Below are positions 57,662 through 64,000 of a stretch of 64,000 nucleotides of DNA, piece by piece. This DNA is from Candidatus Pseudobacter hemicellulosilyticus. GTDB lineage: Bacteria; Bacteroidota; Bacteroidia; Chitinophagales; Chitinophagaceae. The translations under genes and the position numbers were made by a program. Positions within the stretch are counted from its first letter, which is position 1. Each line of letters starts with the position of its first letter. The notes beneath the pieces were generated by a model, which had not been told where the DNA came from, did no database searches, and saw only the letters and a list, made by a program, of their open reading frames with translations. The DNA lies in assembly GCA_029202545.1 (NCBI GenBank), contig CP119311.1, forward strand, positions 3,596,001 to 3,660,000, in the 5' to 3' direction.

Positions 57662-59377
57662 TCAGGGATTGCCTTTGACGATGAACTGATCAAAATAGAT
57701 GGTCTGGGCGCCGTCCACCCGCATGCCGAAAGCATTGCCGTAACCGCCGGTAAAAGTCACTACATCTTCCAGCTGATCGTTGATCAGGAAGCGCAGGCTG
57801 TTGTCATGTTTTTCTACCGACAGCACATTCATGGCGGTCTCGGGGCGGATATGCGTGGAGGGCGACCAGTCCACCAATGGTTCCCATTCGCCGCCGACCA
57901 TCCGGCCGATGGAATAGAACCCGTTGGCGGTGATATAAAAAACATAATAGGCGTCCCTGGTCTCGTTGCCACAGAAATTGATGCCGAAAGGATTGCCGCC
58001 TTCACCAATATGGGTAGTGCTGGCGGAAACGGTAAAATCTTTTTGGATGTTCACGTTGAAGGGAGCGGAGGACGAGTAGCTGATATTGTCTTCCATGCCG
58101 GTCATCACGTATTTGCCGTCCTGCAGGCTGAACTCGCTGTTCTCATCGCGGCCCAGGTCCCAGGCGCTGCTGGCAGTATCACTGAAATCATCATAGAACA
58201 CACCGTTGGGCAGCTGGATGCCGGGACTGCGGTTGCTGCTGCGATGCGTGGGGGCTGGCGGCAGTTCAGGCGTATGGGTCTGTAGAGCGGCCGTGTGAAC
58301 GGGGGATGGCGAGGGACTGCTCTCTTGTGGGATAGTGCTGGTGGCGGGTCTGGCGTCTGCGGGTTTTCCAAAGGTCCATGAAAAGAAAACGGCCCCGCTG
58401 ATGCCGAGCAGCAGCAGGGCGGTGAACGTAATGTCTTTCTGCCTGCCGGACTTTACAGGTATAGGTGTGGGTTGGTATATGATAGTATGGGTACGGGTGG
58501 CCTGTGCAGGCAGGGTCTTCATCCCCTGGTTGTCTTCAAAAGCGGCCATGCGCAGCAGGTGCCGTACTTTCTGGGGATCGGTAATGCGGTCGTAAGGGTT
58601 TTTGGTCAGCAGTCCCTGGAGCAGCTGCCATAAGCTGGGCGGCAGCTGGCGGTTGGCCGGCAGGTGAGGGGAAGGTATGGGCGAACCAATGACCCGGTTG
58701 ATATGTAGCAGGAGGTCGTCCTGCTCATACTCGAAGGGCACAGCGCCGGTAAGGCATTCATACAGGACAATGCCGAGGGAATAATAATCGGTAGGGGCGG
58801 ATACCTGTCGGCTCTGGTTGAACTGTTCGGGCGAGGCATAATCGTAGGTCAGCATGGAAGCGCCGGTGACGGTGATGTTCTCGGACTGTTCCCGCAGGCG
58901 GGCGATGCCAAAATCGGTGAGCAGGAAATGGATACTGCCGTCGGCCTGGCGGCGGTACATGATATTCTCGGGCTTTACATCGCGGTGAACTACGGCCTGC
59001 TCATGGATGGCATGCAGGGCTTCGGTCATATGGAAGGCCAGCCGGATGATGGTGGTGATATCCAGGGTCCCATGGGTCCTGAGCAATCCGCGGAGATCGC
59101 CGCCTTCTATCAGCTGCATCACAATATAGGGCAGCTCGGCATCCAGGTGAACTTCCATGATCTTGACGATATGGTGGTGCTGGATGGATTTCATGATCTC
59201 CGATTCCCGCTGGAACCGGCGGAGGGTGACGGGATCTGTGTTAAAGGCAAAATGTTTGATGGCGCGGTCTTCACCGCTGACCATATGGCGGGCCTTCAGC
59301 ACGCGGGCGTTGCCCCTGCCCAGTTCGCCCAGGATCTCATACCCTTTGAAATACTCCTTGAAGATGGAAGTGGCCAT
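57662..59377 (-). CDS. Transmembrane Ser/Thr protein kinase with jelly-roll-like ectodomain
   Basis: This is a 571-residue Hanks-type kinase. The kinase domain (~10-275) has GRGNARV, Lys41 in AIKHF, HRDVKPEN at 131-138, DFG at 155-157 and YASPEQ at 180-185 with GIVLYECLTG after it. A Pro/Thr-rich linker surrounds one membrane segment (~316-336; FTALLLLGISGAVFFSWTFG). The ectodomain (~380-571) is beta-rich and reads like a concanavalin/laminin-G-type jelly roll (FYDDFSDTASSAWDLG, DAYYVFYITANGFYSIGRMV, FGMRVDGAQTIYFDQFIV). PknB/PrkC-type kinases carry PASTA repeats there instead. It may sense a carbohydrate or wall fragment. It begins 3 bases after the phosphatase stop codon. Confidence 0.92.
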   Translation of the reverse strand: MATSIFKEYFKGYEILGELGRGNARVLKARHMVSGEDRAIKHFAFNTDPVTLRRFQRESEIMKSIQHHHIVKIMEVHLDAELPYIVMQLIEGGDLRGLLRTHGTLDITTIIRLAFHMTEALHAIHEQAVVHRDVKPENIMYRRQADGSIHFLLTDFGIARLREQSENITVTGASMLTYDYASPEQFNQSRQVSAPTDYYSLGIVLYECLTGAVPFEYEQDDLLLHINRVIGSPIPSPHLPANRQLPPSLWQLLQGLLTKNPYDRITDPQKVRHLLRMAAFEDNQGMKTLPAQATRTHTIIYQPTPIPVKSGRQKDITFTALLLLGISGAVFFSWTFGKPADARPATSTIPQESSPSPSPVHTAALQTHTPELPPAPTHRSSNRSPGIQLPNGVFYDDFSDTASSAWDLGRDENSEFSLQDGKYVMTGMEDNISYSSSAPFNVNIQKDFTVSASTTHIGEGGNPFGINFCGNETRDAYYVFYITANGFYSIGRMVGGEWEPLVDWSPSTHIRPETAMNVLSVEKHDNSLRFLINDQLEDVVTFTGGYGNAFGMRVDGAQTIYFDQFIVKGNP

Positions 59378-59380
59378 GGT

Positions 59381-60757
59381 TTATGGATTCACGGTGTTCA
59401 GGAATAGACCGGCGGCATGCAGGCTATCGGCTTTTGCCGGGTAGCTGAACGGATAGCGGATATTCCGGAACTGTACATTATCCGTTCGCAGCAATGCGGG
59501 CGCCTGCACGGCGATCCCTGTTTCAAAATTGTTCAGCCGCAGGTTGCGCAGCCAGAGCGTATCGCCGGGCTGCAAGCTGTCTTTGGCGGAAATGGTGATA
59601 GCGGCAAAGCGTGTACGGTTTGGGTTGGCGGGGAGCAGGACAAGGATGTTGCCGCTACTGTCTGCCAGCTGCCGCCACTGCCTGTAGGCCAGTGGTGCGG
59701 AGAGGCGGAGTGTATCGGTCTTCCGGGGTACGGGTGGTCCGGGGATAGCGGGTTGCTTGATGCGGGCGCCGGGCGGCAGCAGGCTGCTGTCGGCGGACAG
59801 GGAAGCGCTGGTATCAGGGATCGGGCTGTTGCTGGCCGGCGCTGTGGAGGCTGGTGAAAAATACCAGCCGGCCAGGGCTATCAGCGCCAGGGGCAGGCTG
59901 AGCCAGAGCAGCCGGGTCTTTTTGTCTTTCTTTTTAGCGGGTGACTCCACGGTTGCAGCGGGCAGGGGTGCGGCAGGCGTCAGCGTGTACTCGTCGGGTG
60001 TTTCACTGCTGAGTTTTGCCAGGGGCTGGTGCAGCAGGACCACCGTGATATTATCCAGCCCGCCCATTTCATTGGCCCTGCTGATCAGGTCCTGTACTTT
60101 CTGGGTAGGCGTACCGGGCTGTGTCAAAATGGTCCCGATCTGTTGTGCCGTGATCATATCCGTTAGTCCGTCGCTGCAAAGCAGGAGCTGATCGCCCGGC
60201 AGGAGGTCCATCCGGCCATGGTCCATGAAATCCTCATCGTCCAGCCGGTGGAAGCTGGAGCCGGCCTCTCGCAGGATCTGGTGGCGCTGTGGGTGCTGCA
60301 TGGCTTCCAGTTCGGTCATATTGCCGGCGTCCTCGCGGATACCTACAAAGGAGTGATCGCTGGTCAGTTTTTGCAGGTGCCCGTTGCGGAAGCGGTAGAG
60401 GCGGGTATCGCCTATATGTACAAAATAAAGGCATTGGGCTACGGGATCGGCCACTACGGCGGTGAGTACGCAACACATCTCCCGGAGGTGATGGTCCTGT
60501 TGTCTTTCTTCCCAGATCCTGTTATTGGCAAAGACCAGGGCCTCGCGTAACATAGTGTGGGTATCGCCGCTGGGCGATTGCATATACTGGTCAATACTGT
60601 CGCGTGCAATGGCGGCTGCTTTATCGCCCCCGGCATAACCGCCTACGCCGTCCACTACGGCCAGCAGGGCTTTGTCCAGCCAGAGCGGGCGGGCCAGGAA
60701 AGCATCCTGGTTATCGTTGCGTTTTAGTCCCGGATCGGTATTGGCGCTGATCAGCAT
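59381..60757 (-). CDS. PP2C-family protein phosphatase with membrane anchor and ectodomain
   Basis: This protein has ~458 residues. The PP2C/PPM domain (~1-250) has the metal-binding motifs RNDNQD (13-18), VVDGVGGYAGG (Asp36), HIGDTRLY, LCSDGLTDM and GGLDNITVV. A charged linker (AKKKDKKT) precedes one membrane segment (LLWLSLPLALIALAGWYF). The last ~150 residues are outside the cytoplasm and include LWLRNLRLNNFETGIAV and LRTDNVQFRNIRYPF, which resemble parallel beta-helix rungs. It should reverse the operon kinase, as PstP does with PknA/B. The ATG at 60757 lies 4 bases after the upstream FHA stop codon; a longer frame from 60799 overlaps that gene. Confidence 0.92.
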   Translation of the reverse strand: MLISANTDPGLKRNDNQDAFLARPLWLDKALLAVVDGVGGYAGGDKAAAIARDSIDQYMQSPSGDTHTMLREALVFANNRIWEERQQDHHLREMCCVLTAVVADPVAQCLYFVHIGDTRLYRFRNGHLQKLTSDHSFVGIREDAGNMTELEAMQHPQRHQILREAGSSFHRLDDEDFMDHGRMDLLPGDQLLLCSDGLTDMITAQQIGTILTQPGTPTQKVQDLISRANEMGGLDNITVVLLHQPLAKLSSETPDEYTLTPAAPLPAATVESPAKKKDKKTRLLWLSLPLALIALAGWYFSPASTAPASNSPIPDTSASLSADSSLLPPGARIKQPAIPGPPVPRKTDTLRLSAPLAYRQWRQLADSSGNILVLLPANPNRTRFAAITISAKDSLQPGDTLWLRNLRLNNFETGIAVQAPALLRTDNVQFRNIRYPFSYPAKADSLHAAGLFLNTVNP

Positions 60758-60761
60758 AGGA

Positions 60762-61721
60762 TCAGGAATTTGGTTTGAAATCCAGTGTGATGATACCATT
60801 CAGCAGCAGCTGACTGCCGGCAGGCAGCTCAAACCAGCGGGGATCGGCGGCCTCGCTGCGGGTGATCACCTGCTCATTGACGCGGGTCTCGCGGGCGCTG
60901 AAACTGGCTATCTGGAATTTGCCGGTCTGTTCATTGAGCCGGATACGTGCATGCGGGTTGGATACATAGGGAGAATCCAGCAGCAGGTAATTGGAATAAC
61001 CCTGGTTACCGGCTTCCTTACGGGCTATTACAATTTCCGTGTCCCGCATAATAAAGCTGTTGTGGATATGCTGGTCGCCCAGGTAATAATCGATCCTTGC
61101 AAAACCGTTTTCCAGGTTGCGGGCCTGCTGCAGCAGGGAGCCGCCATTCAGACTTAGGTCCGGGCTGAACTTGACCGTGAAGCTGCCGCTGTCTGCAAAA
61201 TGGATATGTTTCAGCAGTTCCAGGTTGAGGTCCATTTTATCAAAGGCATTGGTGAGCTTGGATTTCATGGTCACTTTGGAGGCGCTCTTTGCTTCAGCAG
61301 GCGCCTGCCCGCTGCGCAGGCCGGTGAGCATACCGATCACCCGTACTTCATGAGGACCTACCCGCTCCTGGTTGAAATCAGTGGCCGGTCCAAAGCGGAA
61401 CTGCCAGTGTGCGGATACGGGTGATAGTTCCTCATAATTGTTCTGGTAGCCCTGCAATTTCCGGTAGAAGAGTTTGACAGCTTCTTTCACCAGTACAGGG
61501 AGGGAAGGCAGTCTTTGTTCGTAAGTATCAGGATGAAGGATGACGAGGAAGTGCATATTGAAGAGGAGGCTGGAGCCTACTGATTCGGTGGCGCAGGAAT
61601 TGTAGAAACATTCCAGCAGCTCTTTCAGCAGGTCGTTATTCGTTACCGGCATAGCGGTCACATTATTTTCGGGCAGGACCCAGTTCCTGATCCTGCCGAA
61701 AAGGTCACGGCTTGTCTTCAT
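60762..61721 (-). CDS. FHA-domain protein, first gene of the cell-wall phospho-signalling operon
   Basis: This protein has ~319 residues and no membrane segment. The N-terminal part (~20-150) is alpha/beta: NDLLKELLECFYNSCA, FNMHFLVILHPDTYEQRLPS, VKEAVKLFYRKLQ, PVSAHWQFRFGP. The order helix, strand, helix, strand recalls the DUF3662 domain of actinobacterial FhaA (inference). A linker and a beta-rich segment follow, and the C-terminal ~100 residues read as a divergent FHA domain (NSFIMRDTEIVIARKEAG, DSPYVSNPHARIRL, FELPAGSQLLLNGIITLDF); the canonical GR and SxxH are partly replaced (SNPHARI). The ATG at 61721 is preferred over a 29-residue longer frame. Confidence 0.75.
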   Translation of the reverse strand: MKTSRDLFGRIRNWVLPENNVTAMPVTNNDLLKELLECFYNSCATESVGSSLLFNMHFLVILHPDTYEQRLPSLPVLVKEAVKLFYRKLQGYQNNYEELSPVSAHWQFRFGPATDFNQERVGPHEVRVIGMLTGLRSGQAPAEAKSASKVTMKSKLTNAFDKMDLNLELLKHIHFADSGSFTVKFSPDLSLNGGSLLQQARNLENGFARIDYYLGDQHIHNSFIMRDTEIVIARKEAGNQGYSNYLLLDSPYVSNPHARIRLNEQTGKFQIASFSARETRVNEQVITRSEAADPRWFELPAGSQLLLNGIITLDFKPNS

Positions 61722-61948
61722 AATATGGTTGGTTGCAGATCCTGTAAAAAATGATGCTGAATTAAATGTAGAAGATTTTAAAACAGGCTTGTGATAAAGA
61801 AAAGCCAAAGTGACCCGTACAGGATATGCTTTAAGAAATGATTAGCAAATGCAGGCGGGTACTGGGTTACCGGCGGCTGCGCAACGGGGCGGGCGTTTAT
61901 TTATTGTATGCATTGGCAGAAAATAATATTTTTAAGAAAAATCGGCGC
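61722..61948. promoter_or_regulatory. Divergent promoter region of the kinase operon and vanX-like gene
   Basis: This 227-base AT-rich spacer separates the five-gene minus operon from the divergent D-Ala-D-Ala dipeptidase gene. Both promoters must lie here unless the dipeptidase starts upstream. No exact TTTG/TAnnTTTG pair was found, and no long inverted repeat is obvious. Confidence 0.5.
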
Positions 61949-62692
61949 ATGCATAGTCGGACTATTTTCGGGTTATGGGGTGGCTGGCTGTTATCGGCCT
62001 TATTTGCCTTGCTGGCGCCGGCGGTCAGCGCACAATCGCCGGCTGCCGGGCCGGACAGTATAGCTGCCGCCAACTTTGCCCGGTACAGGCTGCCGGTGAT
62101 CAGTGATCCGGGCGTGTATAAGGAAATGGTGGCCAGGGACAGCGCACAGGAGCTGGTATCACTGGTGAAAGCTGTTCCCGGTATCCGGCTGGATATCCGC
62201 TATGCTACCGATAACAATATCATGAAGCGGCCGGTGTACCGGCAGGCCGTAGCCTATGCGCGGAAGCCGGTAGCGGCCGCGCTGAAAAAAGTGCAGGCTG
62301 CACTGGCTGAGCAGGGGCTGGGGCTCCAGGTCTTTGACGCCTATCGTCCTTACCGGGTAACGGTGGTGTTTTATGAAGCGTTCCGGGATTCCGTCTTTGT
62401 AGCCTCGCCTTACAGGGGCTCACGCCATAACCGGGGCTGCGCTGTTGACCTTACGCTGGTCAACGGGAAGACGGGCAGGCCGCTGGAGATGCCTACGCCT
62501 TATGATGAATTCAGCAAGCGGGCGCATAGTGATTACAGGCCCTTGCCGGCCAATCAGCTGCGTAACCGTGAGCTGCTGAAAAAACTAATGACGGAGAACG
62601 GGTTCCTTATTTACCCCGATGAATGGTGGCATTTTGATTTTAGTGGCTGGCAGCAGTTTCCGTTGATGGATATTCCATTTCATCAGCTCTGA
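61949..62692 (+). CDS. VanX-type D-alanyl-D-alanine dipeptidase (M15D), exported
   Basis: This 247-residue protein has a signal peptide ending near AVSAQ and a peptidase M15D domain: VPGIRLDIRYATDNNIMKRP, FDAYRPYRV, the zinc-site SRHNRGCAVDLTL (His and Asp ligands) and EWWHFDF (catalytic Glu and third ligand His). It hydrolyses D-Ala-D-Ala in the periplasm, where it could recycle wall dipeptide or change precursor supply. It is divergent from the SEDS-PBP/kinase operon, which fits a wall-related function. Its last 53 bases overlap the convergent helicase gene. The ATG at 61949 is preferred because it starts the signal peptide. Confidence 0.93.
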   Translation: MHSRTIFGLWGGWLLSALFALLAPAVSAQSPAAGPDSIAAANFARYRLPVISDPGVYKEMVARDSAQELVSLVKAVPGIRLDIRYATDNNIMKRPVYRQAVAYARKPVAAALKKVQAALAEQGLGLQVFDAYRPYRVTVVFYEAFRDSVFVASPYRGSRHNRGCAVDLTLVNGKTGRPLEMPTPYDEFSKRAHSDYRPLPANQLRNRELLKKLMTENGFLIYPDEWWHFDFSGWQQFPLMDIPFHQL

Positions 62693-64000
62693 AGCAGGCG
62701 TCCTGTTGCCGGCAATAACTGATGATGGAGCGATAGGCCGGAGCGGCTTCCAGCGCCAGTGGATTGCCCAGCAGGATAAACTGTTCTTCCGCCCGTGATA
62801 TGCTCACCAGGAGTTTTCTGTCTGTCCGGTCTGTATCGTTGCTGGCGATACTTTGAATGCCGGGCAGTTGCCGGCTGCTGGAAATAGTAGTGGAATAGAC
62901 GATCACTTTTTTTTCTCCGCCCTGGAACCGTTCCACTGTATCAGTAATAAAAGTTTCATCTTCCTGCCAGTCCTCCGGCATAATGGCCCTGATCTCCGCA
63001 ATCTGTGCGCGGAAGGGGGCGATGATCCCAATATCCTTGCGCTGGAACTGGCCGGTCTGCAGCAGCTGGCTGACCAGTTTGATGACCGTTGCCGCTTCAC
63101 TGCTATTTTTTTTGAGGCCATTCCCGGGGCTGCTTTCTATAAATACTACCCGGTGCCGGCTGATGGGATAATAAGGACTGTCGGCAGGCAGGGCATAGGG
63201 CGGTAAAGAAGAGAATTGCTTCTCCTGTATGGCCAGCAGTTTTTTGCTGTACTGGTGGGCAATGAGACCGGCGATGTCATGGTGCATCCGGTAATGATCC
63301 ACCAGCTGTCCGTAGGCGGTGGTCCAGCCTTTGGCCTGGGCATTGCGGAACAGCCGTTCAAAAATGGAAATACGCAGGTCGGTGATCTGCATTTTTTCCA
63401 GGAAGCTGCCTGGTTCTGTGAGGCAGCCTTTCTCTTCCTGTGTTACTACAGCGGGCAATTGTTTATGATCGCCTATCAGGACAAACTTTTCAAATACGGC
63501 CAGGATGCCGGAAAGCTGTGCTTCCGTTAGCTGGGACGCTTCGTCTACCACCAGGTGTTTGAAGCGCATGAATTTGCTCAGCAGCAGGAGGTTGTTCTGG
63601 AAAGTGGCTACGGTGCTCACAAAGATCCTGTTCTTTTCAATCAGTTTTTTCCAGTTGTCAGGGTTGTCGTCCGTGAGCTGATCGGCAAACAGGTATTCAT
63701 CTGTTACATAGCGGCTACCCAGTCGCAGATAGGGAATAGGTGCGCCATTCCGGGGATCCCGGAAAGTGTTACAGATCTTTTCTACAGCGGCATTGGTAAA
63801 AGCCAGCACCACTATCTTATCGGTATTGTCTGGCAGTGACTGCCGCAGGTAGTTGACCAGGAAGGTGGTGGTCTTGCCGGTGCCTGGCGGGCCCTGCAGC
63901 AGGTAATAATCCCGTGCGTTCACTGCGTTATTGATAGCTTCCTGCTGCGTAGGGGTCAGCAGGTCAAGCCCATGGGTAGCCTGGTTACTGAAAGCCGGCT
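62640..64000 (-). CDS. SF1 (UPF1/Dna2-type) DNA/RNA helicase, 5' end outside window
   Basis: This is the C-terminal ~453 residues of an AAA-type superfamily 1B helicase; the frame is open to the window edge, and a GTG at 63923 is not the true start. Visible motifs are the Q-motif LTPTQQEAINNAV, Walker A GPPGTGKTT, Walker B LVVDEASQL, motif III LIGDHKQLPAVV, motif IV-like GIIAPFRAQIAEIR, and motif VI VSISRAEEQFILLGNP. TVERFQGGEKKVIVYS is the DTVdxFQGxE-like motif V. The substrate (DNA repair or RNA) cannot be fixed. Its 3' end overlaps the convergent vanX-like gene by 53 bases. Confidence 0.92.
   Translation of the reverse strand, partial: PAFSNQATHGLDLLTPTQQEAINNAVNARDYYLLQGPPGTGKTTTFLVNYLRQSLPDNTDKIVVLAFTNAAVEKICNTFRDPRNGAPIPYLRLGSRYVTDEYLFADQLTDDNPDNWKKLIEKNRIFVSTVATFQNNLLLLSKFMRFKHLVVDEASQLTEAQLSGILAVFEKFVLIGDHKQLPAVVTQEEKGCLTEPGSFLEKMQITDLRISIFERLFRNAQAKGWTTAYGQLVDHYRMHHDIAGLIAHQYSKKLLAIQEKQFSSLPPYALPADSPYYPISRHRVVFIESSPGNGLKKNSSEAATVIKLVSQLLQTGQFQRKDIGIIAPFRAQIAEIRAIMPEDWQEDETFITDTVERFQGGEKKVIVYSTTISSSRQLPGIQSIASNDTDRTDRKLLVSISRAEEQFILLGNPLALEAAPAYRSIISYCRQQDACFRADEMEYPSTETAASH

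Noticed and set aside
52769..61721. Type VI secretion origin for the FHA, PP2C and kinase genes
   Set aside because: FHA, kinase and phosphatase genes also occur in T6SS loci, but no tss genes are present and the operon contains a peptidoglycan synthase instead.

Overview
The window looks like a chromosome segment of a Bacteroidota bacterium, most likely of the family Chitinophagaceae (inference). It carries several SusC/SusD pairs, an STN-domain SusC with an ECF sigma factor and a FecR-type anti-sigma factor, a protein with a type IX secretion sorting domain, lipoproteins with Bacteroidota-style signal peptides, and few recognisable Shine-Dalgarno sequences. No rRNA, tRNA, CRISPR array, transposase or prophage was seen.

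Layout. (1) 1-20593: a polysaccharide utilisation locus, all on the + strand. It has two SusC/SusD pairs (the first SusC cut by the window edge), a DUF1735 surface lipoprotein, a BNR_4 propeller protein, a GH105-GH43 fusion, a GH2 beta-galactosidase, a GH16 enzyme, a tandem GH43 protein and a DUF2264 protein, closed by a hairpin terminator. The enzyme set fits rhamnose/glucuronate-capped arabinogalactan better than anything else I can name (inference). (2) 20928-33346: ECF sigma factor, FecR anti-sigma, STN-SusC, SusD, DUF4843 and PKD-like lipoproteins, two tandem TlpA-like thioredoxins and a small membrane protein. This is a regulated TonB uptake locus with no glycan enzyme. (3) 33343-36950: ornithine aminotransferase and a YdjG/YdjI-like zinc-ribbon plus SPFH pair. 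(4) 37043-38867: an AT-rich islet with an XRE-like regulator, a SymE-type toxin with its partner and an AbiEi-type antitoxin without AbiEii, surrounded by inverted and direct repeats. (5) 38890-47977: mainly housekeeping genes (S26 signal peptidase homologue, ispE, bifunctional nuclease, etfA/etfB, a TPR protein, tilS, rhomboid protease, rlmH, AI-2E permease, DinB). (6) 47983-52752: a T9SS-sorted surface protein divergent from a DyP peroxidase. (7) 52769-61721: a compact five-gene minus-strand operon, FHA protein, PP2C phosphatase, membrane Ser/Thr kinase, RodA/FtsW-PBP fusion, second FHA protein, with a VanX-type D-Ala-D-Ala dipeptidase divergent from its head. (8) 62640-64000: a 5'-truncated SF1 helicase.

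The most notable system is region 7. It has the same parts as the actinobacterial pstP-rodA-pbpA-pknA/B-fhaA/B cell-wall cluster, but the SEDS glycosyltransferase and the class B PBP are one polypeptide, the kinase has a jelly-roll-like ectodomain instead of PASTA repeats, and the phosphatase also has an ectodomain. A second window-wide signal is the word GGACGAACC, present eight times in both orientations, in genes and between genes, against about 0.5 expected.
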